Positions 1-8,152 of a stretch of 64,000 bases of DNA are shown here, one piece after another; the first letter of the stretch is position 1; the number at the start of each line of letters is the position of its first letter. Made by a program: the position numbers and the translations under genes. Source of the DNA: Ruegeria atlantica (GTDB lineage Bacteria; Pseudomonadota; Alphaproteobacteria; Rhodobacterales; Rhodobacteraceae); assembly GCA_013032095.1 (NCBI GenBank), contig WQBJ01000006.1:1-64000 (forward strand), written 5' to 3'. Under the pieces are notes generated by a model. That model did not search any database and was not told where the DNA came from. It saw only the letters and a program-made list of their open reading frames with translations.

Positions 1-121
1 CGATCAACTCGATCTCGTCGCGCTGACGGCCCAGCTCGGACGTGATCGAGCCAAACAGCTCAGGATCACGATCGGCAAGGGACTGGGTGAAAAAACCGGT
101 ATCACGAAGATTGGCGTTCAT
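1..121 (-). CDS. glyA: Serine hydroxymethyltransferase, N-terminal fragment (runs off window)
   Basis: Only the first 40 codons lie in the window. The reverse strand from 121 reads [15 protein letters not shown], then [19 protein letters not shown], which is the typical opening of bacterial GlyA just before the family motif IASENIVS. GlyA is the PLP enzyme that interconverts serine and glycine and charges tetrahydrofolate with a one-carbon unit. A GGAG ribosome-binding site (complement of 127-130) sits 5 nt ahead of the ATG. The gene diverges from the NAD kinase gene, so 122-288 must hold promoters for both; I see no riboswitch there. The match rests on a short stretch, but that stretch is characteristic. 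Confidence 0.85.
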   Translation of the reverse strand, partial: MNANLRDTGFFTQSLADRDPELFGSITSELGRQRDEIELI

Positions 122-288
122 GGGGGCTCCAAACGGCTGGGGATTATCTCGCGGATTTCCTATCGGAAACGGTACATATGCAAAAGCTGTAAAGCGACGA
201 TTTGGCCCGCTGTGGCGTCAACTCTGGCCTATTGGGGAAAGGTATGTTTGTTTCGGAACCAAATGTGTAGCACCGGAAACCGGAAAAG

Positions 289-1050
289 ATGAAAAAGAGA
301 ATCGCCTTTCTCGCTAGTGACGCCAAAGTGGCGCAAACCGCGCGGGACAGCCTTGTTAAACGGCATGGCAATGCAGCGCCCCGGGACGCAGATGTGGTGG
401 TCGCCTTAGGCGGAGACGGCTTCATGTTGCACACGCTGCACAATATGCAGCATCTTGATACGCCGGTTTATGGAATGAACTGCGGCACCATCGGCTTCTT
501 GATGAACGAGTTTCACGAAGCTGACCTGATGGAGCGTCTGGCTGCGGCCGAGGAAGAGGTAATTAATCCTCTGGCTATGCAGGCGATGGATCAGTCCGGC
601 AAATTACACGAAGCACTGGCGATTAACGAAGTGTCACTGTTGCGGGCAGGCCCGCAGGCTGCGCGGCTGAAGATCAGCGTCGATGGGCGGGTTCGGATGG
701 CCGAGCTTGTTTGTGACGGAGCCCTGCTGTCAACGCCTGCGGGATCGACGGCCTATAACTATTCGGCGCATGGGCCCATTCTACCTATCGGGTCGGATGT
801 ACTGGCTCTGACCGCGATTGCCGCGTTCCGCCCGCGCAGATGGCGCGGGGCATTGTTGCCCAAAATCGCGAAAGTGCGTTTCGATGTTCTGGACGCGGAT
901 AAACGCCCGGTCATGGCGGATGCAGATTCCGTTTCCTTTCCTGATATAGATTGGGTTGAAATCCGATCCGAGCCATCGATTCAACATCGCATTCTCTTCG
1001 ACCCCGGTCATGGTCTGGAAGAACGGCTGATCTCGGAACAATTCACTTGA
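289..1050 (+). CDS. nadK: NAD kinase
   Basis: The 253-residue protein phosphorylates NAD to NADP in the cytoplasm. The family signatures are all visible: the GGDG motif at about residues 41-44 following a hydrophobic strand, an NE pair at 113-114 in AINEVSL, and the substrate-binding stretch STPAGSTAYNYSAHGP at about 148-162. The length is typical of short Gram-negative enzymes. The ATG at 289 is chosen because MKKRIAFLAS gives the normal first beta strand; the ribosome-binding site (GGAAAAG) is close to the ATG and not strong. It diverges from glyA. A separate structured RNA with its own terminator lies downstream. Confidence 0.95.
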   Translation: MKKRIAFLASDAKVAQTARDSLVKRHGNAAPRDADVVVALGGDGFMLHTLHNMQHLDTPVYGMNCGTIGFLMNEFHEADLMERLAAAEEEVINPLAMQAMDQSGKLHEALAINEVSLLRAGPQAARLKISVDGRVRMAELVCDGALLSTPAGSTAYNYSAHGPILPIGSDVLALTAIAAFRPRRWRGALLPKIAKVRFDVLDADKRPVMADADSVSFPDIDWVEIRSEPSIQHRILFDPGHGLEERLISEQFT

Positions 1051-1090
1051 TGTCTAAAAATTTTACCTTTTTTCGGCTTGTGTGATCCAG

Positions 1091-1120
1091 TTCACAGGTG
1101 GATCGTTTATCCTTTGTTAT
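1091..1120 (+). promoter_or_regulatory. Candidate sigma70-type promoter for the structured RNA
   Basis: TTCACA at 1091-1096 and TGTTAT at 1115-1120 are separated by 18 nt. Transcription would begin near 1125-1127, exactly where the outer helix of the predicted RNA starts. Both hexamers deviate from consensus, so the support comes mainly from the agreement between predicted start site and RNA fold. Confidence 0.45.
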
Positions 1121-1124
1121 TCTG

Positions 1125-1290
1125 AACTTGCCCGGAGAACACGCCAAAGGTGGGAGTGAGTGGCCACCAAACGGCGTTTTCGAACGACTGCGCAGTTTTC
1201 GCGCCGGCGAGGGTAGGTGGTGCTACGCTCGTTGTCAGATTTCCGGGTTTATTTAAGCAAGCGGACCCCGGGCACAAAAACCCGGGGTCT
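1125..1290 (+). ncRNA. Candidate structured small RNA with a 6S-like fold
   Basis: The stretch between nadK and the amidase gene is not coding but folds well by hand. CTTG (1127-1130) and CCCGGA (1131-1136) pair with CAAG (1258-1261) and TCCGGG (1242-1247), leaving a bulge. A large asymmetric bubble follows (1137-1153 opposite 1231-1241). Then GAGTG (1154-1158) pairs with CGCTC (1226-1230), GCCACC (1163-1168) with GGTGGT (1216-1221), and CGGCG (1172-1176) with CGCCG (1202-1206) near the tip. A promoter-like sequence ends just upstream and a strong terminator closes the unit, giving a transcript of about 165 nt. A long rod with a central bubble, of this size, is the architecture of 6S RNA, the regulator of RNA polymerase holoenzyme. 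I cannot confirm the family from sequence consensus. Confidence 0.5.
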
Positions 1291-1299
1291 ATTTCTTTG
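1264..1299 (+). terminator. Rho-independent terminator after the structured RNA
   Basis: GACCCCGGG (1264-1272) pairs perfectly with CCCGGGGTC (1281-1289) around the loop CACAAAAA, followed by TATTTCTTT. It closes rightward transcription about 215 nt after nadK and directly before the end of the convergent amidase gene. Confidence 0.85.
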
Positions 1300-1306
1300 G
1301 GTGGGT

Positions 1307-2746
1307 TTAATTTGTCCCGTCCAAACGCTCCCACAGAGGCCGGGACATCTGGCCCACGCGAGCCTCGATTGCAGCAGCGGCGTCAACGGCCAAGTCCTCG
1401 CGCCAGCGCCGTGCAGCAATCTGGATATTGATAGGTTGCGGCCCTTGGGGCAGGTCGGCCAGACGCGCAGGTACGCAGGCGGCGGGTAGCCCCAGAAAGT
1501 TCATCGCGTAGGAATAGACTGCACATCCCAAAACTTCGTGTACACCTTCGGCGCCTTCGGTATCTCGGTTTGGCTTGAAGAAGGGTTGCGGCAGGAAAGG
1601 GGACAGAACCAGCGGGTAATCTTCCAGAAACAGCGACCATTCGCGCGCATAGTGGGTGCGTTTGGCTAGCATCCGAACCAGTTCGGTTCCGGTGATAGGC
1701 GGAAATTCCTGGAAATAGACGTCAAAGATTTCACGAATGGTCTGGGAACCTGCAGCTTCGATATCACCTTTCAACAAGGTCAGAACTTCGCCCATAAGTG
1801 TGCGGTATCCAGTACGGCCACAGTCGAACACGTCCGGAGGTGAAACCTCTTCCACCCGGTAACCCGCGTCGATCAGTGCATCGCGGGCTGTGTCCAGTGC
1901 CTTTTCGACCTCGGGGTGCAGGGCGTAGCCAAAAGTCTCTTTGGTAAATGCGACCTTGATGGGGCCGTCCAAAGGCTCACCGTGCCAGGGCATCGGGACA
2001 TGGAACGGATCACGCGGGTCTGCAGCGATCAGGCAAGGCATCGACAGGTGAAGATCGGCAGCGGAGCGTGTGATCAAGCCCTGCACCGACATGGATTGCG
2101 CCAGAAGTCCTCGCTCGGCCTGTTGACTGGGGTTCCACGCTGGCACGCGGCCGAGGCCCGGTTTCACAGTAACCGCCCCGTTCGCAGCGGCCGGAAAACG
2201 CAGGCTGCCGCCGATGTCATTGCCATGCGCCAGCACGCCGATCCCGGCCATCACAGCCGCCCCCGCACCGCCTGACGACCCGCCGGGCGAGATATGCCGC
2301 CCCCAAGGGTTGTGTGTGCGGCCATGCAGAGGGTTGTCCGTGTCAGCCCGGAACGAGAACTCGGGCGTGTTGGTGCGTCCGATCACTACGGCCCCGGCGT
2401 TTTGCAGGTTGCGGACAATCGGCGCATCGTCGGGTGCGATCACGTCTTTCAAAGCCACAACTCCATTCGATGTGGCGTGACCCTTTTGATCCACGTTGAT
2501 CTTGATCGTCACCGGCACCCCGTGCAGTGGCCCGACCGGTCCCCCCTGGGCCCTCGCCTGATCATGGGCGCGTGCACGTTCCAATGCCTCTGCACTAAGG
2601 TCTTCCACTACCGCGTTCAGGTCAGGATTGACCAGTTTCATACGATCAATGGAACTTTGAACCGCGTCCTCGGCGCTCAGTTCTCCGTTGCGGGTCAGGG
2701 CGGTCAGGTCGGTGGCGCTCAGACGCCAGATGTCGGATTGTGTCAT
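1307..2746 (-). CDS. Amidase-signature family amidase
   Basis: The 479-residue protein belongs to the amidase signature family, which hydrolyses carboxylic amides through a Ser-cisSer-Lys triad. All three residues are visible: Lys82 in VTIKINVD, Ser157 in the glycine/serine motif GGSSGGAGAAV, and Ser181 in DIGGSLRFPA, with the usual spacing of 24 between the two serines. The length fits stand-alone amidases. It is not GatA, since no gatB or gatC is nearby. The substrate cannot be read from sequence. The ATG at 2746 has a GAGG site just upstream. The gene follows prpE in the same direction with a 95-nt gap, so read-through is possible but a functional link is not shown. Confidence 0.9.
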   Translation of the reverse strand: MTQSDIWRLSATDLTALTRNGELSAEDAVQSSIDRMKLVNPDLNAVVEDLSAEALERARAHDQARAQGGPVGPLHGVPVTIKINVDQKGHATSNGVVALKDVIAPDDAPIVRNLQNAGAVVIGRTNTPEFSFRADTDNPLHGRTHNPWGRHISPGGSSGGAGAAVMAGIGVLAHGNDIGGSLRFPAAANGAVTVKPGLGRVPAWNPSQQAERGLLAQSMSVQGLITRSAADLHLSMPCLIAADPRDPFHVPMPWHGEPLDGPIKVAFTKETFGYALHPEVEKALDTARDALIDAGYRVEEVSPPDVFDCGRTGYRTLMGEVLTLLKGDIEAAGSQTIREIFDVYFQEFPPITGTELVRMLAKRTHYAREWSLFLEDYPLVLSPFLPQPFFKPNRDTEGAEGVHEVLGCAVYSYAMNFLGLPAACVPARLADLPQGPQPINIQIAARRWREDLAVDAAAAIEARVGQMSRPLWERLDGTN

Positions 2747-2841
2747 GGGGCCTCACTGTCTTGGTCAGACAGTAGGGGCCTTGGGTCCGGTTGCAAGCGA
2801 AAGCCGGAGGGGCGGGCGACCGATGGCCGCCCACAAGCCTT

Positions 2842-4731
2842 TTACTGCGCAAACCCGATGGACTTCAGGGCGACGGAGATTTCGTCCAGAATTGCTGGAT
2901 CGTCGATAGTTGCGGGCATCTTGTAGTCTTTGCTGTCCGCAATCGACACCATCGTCCCGCGCAGGATCTTGCCTGACCGGGTCTTAGGTAGGCGATCCAC
3001 GACAACGGCCTGTTTAAAGGCCGCTACCGGGCCGATTTTTTCACGCACCAGCTTGACCACATCCTGCACGACCTCGCCATGATCTCGCTCGCACCCCGCA
3101 TTCAGGCACAGGAAGCCAACCGGCATCTGGCCCTTGAGCTGATCTGACACACCGATCACGGCGCATTCGGCGACGTCGGGATGAGCGGCCAAAACCTCTT
3201 CCATCCCACCGGTTGACAGGCGGTGGCCGGCGACGTTGATCACGTCATCGGTGCGCGCCATGATGTAGAGATAGCCATCCTCATCAATCATTCCTGCATC
3301 CCCGGTTTCATAGTACCCGGGGAACTGGTTGAGGTACGAGCTTTTGAACCGCTCCTCGGCGTTCCAAAGCGTCGGCAGTGTGCCGGGTGGCAGAGGCAGC
3401 TTCACCGCAATAGCGCCCAGTTCACCGGGTTTCACAGGATGACCGCCTTCATCCAGAATTTGCACGTCATAACCTGGCATTGGCATTGCCGGAGAGCCCA
3501 GCTTGACCGGCAGCTCCTCGATCCCCATCGGGTTGCCCGCGATGGCCCAACCTGTTTCCGTCTGCCACCAGTGGTCGATTACCGGCACTTTTAGCGCGTC
3601 CTGCGCCCAGATGATCGTGTCCGGGTCGGCCCGTTCACCCGCGAGGAACAAGGCGCGCAGGTGGGACAGGTCGTATTTCCCGATCATCTCGCCGGCCGGA
3701 TCCTCGCGTTTGACGGCGCGGATGGCGGTTGGGGCGGTGAAAAAGCTCTTTACCTTATGCTCAGAAATCACGCGCCAGAACGTGCCCGCGTCTGGGGTGC
3801 CGACCGGCTTGCCTTCGAACACGATGGTAGTGTTGCCGTGGATCAGCGGGGCATAGCAGATATAGGAATGCCCAACGACCCAGCCCACATCCGACGCGGC
3901 CCAGAACACATCGCCTGGATCAACGTTATAGATGTTCTTCATTGTCCAGTTCAGCGCAACCAGATGACCTGCAGTGGGCCGCACGACGCCTTTGGGCGCA
4001 CCGGTGGTGCCAGAGGTATAGAGAATATAGGCCGGATCATTGCCGTCGACCGGAACGCATTCCGCCGGCTCAACACCGTACTGGAACCCGTGCCAGTTAT
4101 AATCACGTCCTTCGACGAGCTGCGCCACTTCCTGTTCGCGCTGGAAGATCACACAGAAATCGGGTTTGTGACTGGCCAACTCGATGGCACCGTCCAGCAG
4201 GGGTTTGTAGTGGACAACACGGCCCGGTTCCATGCCGCACGAGGCGGCGATGATTGCTTTTGGTTTGGCGTCATCAATCCGAACGGCCAATTCGTTGCTG
4301 GCAAAGCCGCCGAACACAACCGAATGCACTGCGCCAAGGCGGGCGCAGGCCAGCATCGCTTCAAGCGCTTCTGGGATCATTGGCATGTAGATGATGACCC
4401 GGTCGCCTTTTTCGATGCCCTTGGCCCTCAGCGCTCCGGCCAGAGTGGCCACGCGGTTGCGCAGCTCGACATAGGAAATCTCGCGCTTGGTGTGTGTAAT
4501 CGGACTATCGTAGATGATCGCCGTCTGCTCACCCCGGCCGTTTTCGACGTGCCGGTCGACCGCGTTCCAGCAGGTGTTGACCTTGGCATCGCAGAACCAT
4601 TCATAGAGCGGCGCGTTGTCATCATACAGCGCTTTGGACGGGGGGCGAACCCAATCAATCCCTTTCGCTGCCTCCATCCAGAATGCCTCTGGATCGGATT
4701 TCCAGCCCTCGTAAACGTCGCGATAAGCCAA
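2842..4731 (-). CDS. prpE: Propionyl-CoA synthetase (propionate--CoA ligase)
   Basis: The 629-residue enzyme belongs to the ANL adenylate-forming superfamily and activates propionate to propionyl-CoA using ATP and CoA. The phosphate-binding motif YTSGTTGAPKG is at residues 238-248 and the C-terminal catalytic lysine is Lys588 in TRSGKILRG. The N-terminal MAYRDVYEGWKSDPEAFW and the GMEPGRVVHYKPLLD region are typical of PrpE rather than acetyl-CoA synthetase. The start is TTG, supported by a strong GGAGGAG site a few bases upstream. The 264-nt upstream region carries a dense set of GCAAA repeats resembling operators of short-chain fatty acyl-CoA regulators, which suggests induction by propionate. 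Acetate as an alternative substrate cannot be excluded. Confidence 0.93.
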   Translation of the reverse strand: MAYRDVYEGWKSDPEAFWMEAAKGIDWVRPPSKALYDDNAPLYEWFCDAKVNTCWNAVDRHVENGRGEQTAIIYDSPITHTKREISYVELRNRVATLAGALRAKGIEKGDRVIIYMPMIPEALEAMLACARLGAVHSVVFGGFASNELAVRIDDAKPKAIIAASCGMEPGRVVHYKPLLDGAIELASHKPDFCVIFQREQEVAQLVEGRDYNWHGFQYGVEPAECVPVDGNDPAYILYTSGTTGAPKGVVRPTAGHLVALNWTMKNIYNVDPGDVFWAASDVGWVVGHSYICYAPLIHGNTTIVFEGKPVGTPDAGTFWRVISEHKVKSFFTAPTAIRAVKREDPAGEMIGKYDLSHLRALFLAGERADPDTIIWAQDALKVPVIDHWWQTETGWAIAGNPMGIEELPVKLGSPAMPMPGYDVQILDEGGHPVKPGELGAIAVKLPLPPGTLPTLWNAEERFKSSYLNQFPGYYETGDAGMIDEDGYLYIMARTDDVINVAGHRLSTGGMEEVLAAHPDVAECAVIGVSDQLKGQMPVGFLCLNAGCERDHGEVVQDVVKLVREKIGPVAAFKQAVVVDRLPKTRSGKILRGTMVSIADSKDYKMPATIDDPAILDEISVALKSIGFAQ

Positions 4732-4814
4732 GATGGTCTCCTCCTAAAACTCCTTGTGAAGTGTGTAAGGCCGCCCGGGGGGCGCAAACAAGCAAGGGTA
4801 ATGACGAAGCGTCA

Positions 4815-4940
4815 CTTTATCGCAAAGTCTTTGCAGAATCGCCCAAAATGAGCTGCAAATTTTTGCAAACTGTTTTTACGCAGCAAACTTACAGCTGAAA
4901 ATCTCTAGTTTTTGCAAATTAGCAAACTTTTGGGTGCAAA
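4815..4940. promoter_or_regulatory. Cluster of GCAAA/TTTGC repeats upstream of prpE, candidate ScfR-type operator
   Basis: GCAAA occurs at 4822, 4855, 4865, 4883, 4914, 4922 and 4936, plus the inverted copy TTTGC at 4830. Two pairs form near-perfect tandem sites: GCTGCAAA-TT-TTTGCAAA (4852-4869) and TTTGCAAA followed by TTAGCAAA (4911-4926). Regulators of the ScfR/RamB family, such as PccR of Rhodobacter sphaeroides that controls propionyl-CoA assimilation, bind tandem TTTGCAAA elements, although with a 4-nt spacer not matched exactly here. Position directly ahead of prpE fits that role. The regulator gene is not in the window. The remainder of 4732-4995 shows no open frame of interest. Confidence 0.6.
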
Positions 4941-4942
4941 GA

Positions 4943-4986
4943 ATCACGTTCGTGATGTGCTCAGGCACCCAAGCAGGCACCTGAGC
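4943..4986 (-). terminator. Stem-loops after maeB, possible transcription end
   Basis: Just past the maeB stop codon, CCTGAGC (4980-4986) pairs with GCTCAGG (4959-4965), and ATCACG/CGTGAT forms a second small palindrome at 4943-4956. There is no clear U-tract on the leftward transcript, so this may only be a 3'-end-stabilising hairpin or a Rho-dependent end. Confidence 0.35.
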
Positions 4987-4995
4987 GGTTTCCGG

Positions 4996-7269
4996 TCAGC
5001 CGTAATGCGCGACCGGTGTTCCGGCAATGGCGGCCATGTTCAGCAACCCGCGTGCGGTGATTGAGGGCGTCACGATATGAGCTTTGTTGCCCATCCCCAT
5101 CAGGATTGGCCCGACCTCAAGCCCGTCGGCTTTCATCTTCAGAATATTGCGTACACCGCTGGCCGCGTCCGCGTGGGCGAAGATCAGCACGTTGGCCGGG
5201 CCTTCCAGTCGGGAGTTGGGGAAAATCCGCGACCGCAATTCCGGATCCAGTGCCAGATCGAGGTTCATCTCGCCTTCATAGGTGAAGTCGCGCGGTTCGG
5301 AATCGAGGATTTCCAATGCGGCCCGCAGTCGTTTTCCCGACCCCTCTGTCTGGTTGCCGAATTGAGACTGGGAGCAGAAGGCGATCTTGGGCTCGATCCC
5401 GAACCGGCGCACGTGGCGGGCCGCCCCGAGCGTGGATTCGGCCAGTTCCTCGGGCGTCGGCAATTGCCGTACATGCGTGTCGGCGATGAACAGAGGGCCG
5501 TCTTCCAGGATCATCAAAGACAGCGCGCCATGTGGACGTAAGTCGCCATCGGCCAAGACCTGTTGCGCGTAATTCAAGTGCCAGCGGTATTCGCCGAACG
5601 TGCCACAGATCATGCTATCAGCCTCGCCCCGGTGTACCATGATGGCGGCAATCGCGGTGTTGTTCGTGCGCATGATGGCCTTGGCCAGATCAGGGGTGAC
5701 ACCGCGGCGCTGCATAATTTCGTGATACGAGTTCCAATAGTCGTAGTATCGCGGGTCGTCTTGCGGGTTCACGATTTGGAAGTCTTGACCAGGACGAACA
5801 GTTAGCCCGAGCCGCTCGCATCGGGCGCTAATCACGTCCGGTCGCCCGATGAGAATGGGGGTTTCGGTTGTTTCTTCGAGAATGGCCTGCGCTGCGCGCA
5901 GTACCCGTTCATCCTCGCCCTCGGCAAACACAATCCGGCGCGAGGCGGCTGCAGCGGCTTCGAAGACAGGGCGCATAAGCAGCGCGGATTTGAACACCGT
6001 TTGGTTCAGACGCTCTTTGTAAGCCTCGATATCTTCTATCGGGCGCTTGGCTACACCGCTATCCATCGCAGCTTTTGCAACGGACGACGAAACGACCCCC
6101 ACTAGGCGGGGATCAAACGGTTTCGGGATCAGATAGTCCGGCCCGAAGGTCAACTGCTCCCCTTTGTAAGCTGCGGCGGCCTCGGCGCTTGTGGTGGCAC
6201 GTGCCATCTCGGCGATGCCTTCCACACAGGCGATCTGCATTTCATCGTTGATCTCGGTCGCACCCACATCCAAGGCGCCCCGGAAAATAAACGGAAAGCA
6301 AAGAACGTTGTTGACCTGATTGGGGAAGTCGCTGCGCCCGGTGGCGATTATCGCGTGCGGAGCAACCTCGCGCGCAGCTTGAGGCAGGATTTCCGGAGTC
6401 GGGTTGGCCAGTGCGAAGATGATCGGCTGCTTGGCCATTTTCTTGACCATCTCGGGTTTCAAAACATTGGGTCCGCTGAGGCCAAGGAACAGGTCTGCAT
6501 CGCCAATCACCTCGTCCAGCGTGCGCAGGTCGGACTTCTGAGCGAACTGATCTTTGTGCGGATTCATGTCTTCGGCCCGGCCTTCGTAGACCAGCCCGTG
6601 AATATCGCACAGCCAGATGTTCTCGCGTTTGACGCCCAGTTTGACCAACATGCTGAGGCAGGCGATCCCAGCGGCTCCACCGCCGGTCGAGACGACTTTG
6701 ATGTCCTCGAACTTTTTGCCGACAACATGCAGCGCGTTCTTGGCTGCCGCGCCAACCACGATGGCTGTTCCGTGCTGGTCATCGTGGAAAACGGGGATAT
6801 TCATCCGTTCGCGGCACAGCTTTTCCACAATAAAGCAATCGGGGGCCTTGATGTCTTCCAGGTTGATGGCGCCGAAGGTTGGTTCAAGTGCGCAAACGAT
6901 ATCGGCCAGCTTTTCCGGGTCGGGCTGGTCGACTTCTATGTCAAAACAGTCGATGCCTGCGAATTTCTTGAACAGAACCGCCTTGCCTTCCATCACCGGT
7001 TTCGAGGCCAGCGCGCCGATATTGCCCAGCCCCAGAACCGCCGTTCCGTTTGAGACAACTGCAACAAGGTTTCCACGCGCCGTGTACTGTTCGGCGTTGG
7101 CCGGGTCAGCTTTGATCTCAAGGCTGGCTTCGGCGACGCCGGGGGAATACGCTCGGGCCAGATCGCGCCCGTTTGCCATCGGTTTTGTCGCCTTGATCTC
7201 AAGCTTCCCGGGCTTTGGATGGGCGTGATAGTCAAGCGCGGCCTGCCGCAGGCTGGGTGTATCCGACAT
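4996..7269 (-). CDS. maeB: NADP-dependent malic enzyme with C-terminal phosphotransacetylase-like domain
   Basis: The 757-residue protein has the multidomain architecture of MaeB. Residues about 1-420 form the malic enzyme part, which decarboxylates malate to pyruvate and yields NADPH: LARAYSPGVAEA carries the catalytic tyrosine region, VLGLGNIG a conserved loop, CFIVEKLCRERMNIPVFHDD the acidic metal site and STGGGAAGIA the dinucleotide fold. Residues about 430-757 resemble phosphate acetyltransferase (IVFAEGEDERVLRA, PILIG, SMICGTFGEY) and are normally regulatory, responding to acetyl-CoA. It is transcribed toward prpE and both serve C3/C4 carbon balance, but they are separated by a regulatory region. 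A GGGAG site precedes the ATG. Confidence 0.93.
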   Translation of the reverse strand: MSDTPSLRQAALDYHAHPKPGKLEIKATKPMANGRDLARAYSPGVAEASLEIKADPANAEQYTARGNLVAVVSNGTAVLGLGNIGALASKPVMEGKAVLFKKFAGIDCFDIEVDQPDPEKLADIVCALEPTFGAINLEDIKAPDCFIVEKLCRERMNIPVFHDDQHGTAIVVGAAAKNALHVVGKKFEDIKVVSTGGGAAGIACLSMLVKLGVKRENIWLCDIHGLVYEGRAEDMNPHKDQFAQKSDLRTLDEVIGDADLFLGLSGPNVLKPEMVKKMAKQPIIFALANPTPEILPQAAREVAPHAIIATGRSDFPNQVNNVLCFPFIFRGALDVGATEINDEMQIACVEGIAEMARATTSAEAAAAYKGEQLTFGPDYLIPKPFDPRLVGVVSSSVAKAAMDSGVAKRPIEDIEAYKERLNQTVFKSALLMRPVFEAAAAASRRIVFAEGEDERVLRAAQAILEETTETPILIGRPDVISARCERLGLTVRPGQDFQIVNPQDDPRYYDYWNSYHEIMQRRGVTPDLAKAIMRTNNTAIAAIMVHRGEADSMICGTFGEYRWHLNYAQQVLADGDLRPHGALSLMILEDGPLFIADTHVRQLPTPEELAESTLGAARHVRRFGIEPKIAFCSQSQFGNQTEGSGKRLRAALEILDSEPRDFTYEGEMNLDLALDPELRSRIFPNSRLEGPANVLIFAHADAASGVRNILKMKADGLEVGPILMGMGNKAHIVTPSITARGLLNMAAIAGTPVAHYG

Positions 7270-7338
7270 CGCTTTTTCAGCTCCCTTCTGAAATTTGATT
7301 TAGCCTTAAACTATTTTTTTTAGCTTGGCTACGTTGCG

Positions 7339-7353
7339 TCACTTGAGAAGTGA
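7339..7353. promoter_or_regulatory. Inverted repeat in the maeB / membrane-protein divergent region
   Basis: TCACTT-GAG-AAGTGA at 7339-7353 is a perfect 6-bp dyad located about 70 nt ahead of maeB, within the 184-nt divergent spacer. It is short enough to occur by chance; it is listed only as a possible operator. Confidence 0.25.
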
Positions 7354-7453
7354 AATAGGGCCATTATGCCGCTGCGGTTGATTTCCGTCACAAAACACTT
7401 ACATTCTCGCAACCTTCACACTCACTCACTTCCCCCGCATCGAGACGATCGGC

Positions 7454-8152
7454 ATGAGCTATAAAGAAGATTTTGAGGTGGGCGCTGCCCTCCCTCTGAA
7501 TACTGGTGGTTTTGGAACCGACCGGTTTGCTTTCCGCGTGGCCATTTTTTTGGCCGCTCTTGTTTTGTGTGCCATCTGGATATGGCCAATGCAGGCGGAA
7601 TCGTTCAACCAGGAAGGTGGTCTGATCGAAACCGGATCAGCCACGGCGCTTTTGGTGGCGGGTCTGGCGGCGCTTTACCGATACCCGGGGATAAGTCGGT
7701 TGTATATCAGCGTGGTCCTGCTCTTGCTAGCAGAGCGAGAGCTTGAGGCCGACATTTATGCTGTAGATAGCGTGCCATACGCTGTTTTAAACGGGTTGGA
7801 TGACCTGCTGGACATGACAGTTGTCCGCGTAGTGCTGGCTGTTGTCGTGCTGGGCGGCATTGCATGGCACGGGGTGCCGAGCGCCTGGCGCGCGCTGAAA
7901 GCACGCGCGCCTTTCCTTTTGGTGTTCTTTTTGGCCGGAATGTCGGCTGTTGTGGCGCAGGGGTTGGAAGAGGTCAGCAGCGCGTTTGGCGCGGATATGT
8001 CGGATATCATGGTGACTCGTCTGTTCGTGCTGGAAGAAACGCTTGAGTTGTTCTTTTCGATTGGCATTTTGGCCGCCGTTCTGATCGGATGGCCGAAAAC
8101 CAAGGCTGAAGAGACATCAAATGAGCAAACCGCAAGCCCGGACATGCGCTGA
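7454..8152 (+). CDS. Conserved integral membrane protein of unknown function
   Basis: The 232-residue protein has five or six hydrophobic segments (roughly residues 30-46, 62-74, 80-95, 120-135, 150-168 and 195-212). Between them lie charged motifs: QEGGLIETGSA after the first segment, ERELEADIY after the third, and LEETLELFFS in the last. Acidic and arginine residues buried this close to membrane helices suggest a conserved functional core rather than a simple anchor. I do not recognise a named family. Its last 32 bases overlap the start of the VOC-cupin gene, so the two are probably translated together. Confidence 0.8.
   Translation: MSYKEDFEVGAALPLNTGGFGTDRFAFRVAIFLAALVLCAIWIWPMQAESFNQEGGLIETGSATALLVAGLAALYRYPGISRLYISVVLLLLAERELEADIYAVDSVPYAVLNGLDDLLDMTVVRVVLAVVVLGGIAWHGVPSAWRALKARAPFLLVFFLAGMSAVVAQGLEEVSSAFGADMSDIMVTRLFVLEETLELFFSIGILAAVLIGWPKTKAEETSNEQTASPDMR

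Noticed and set aside
122-288. Riboswitch ahead of glyA or nadK
   Set aside because: The 167-nt spacer shows no helix set or conserved box matching a known class; it looks like an ordinary divergent promoter region.
2747-2841. Short stem (GGGCG/CGCCC) between prpE and the amidase gene as a terminator
   Set aside because: There is no U-tract and the stem is short; GC-rich spacers form such stems by chance.
3661-4851. Rightward open frame of 396 codons opposite prpE
   Set aside because: It is antisense to a well-supported gene, starts without a ribosome-binding site and has a histidine/glycine/arginine-rich composition typical of GC-rich shadow frames.
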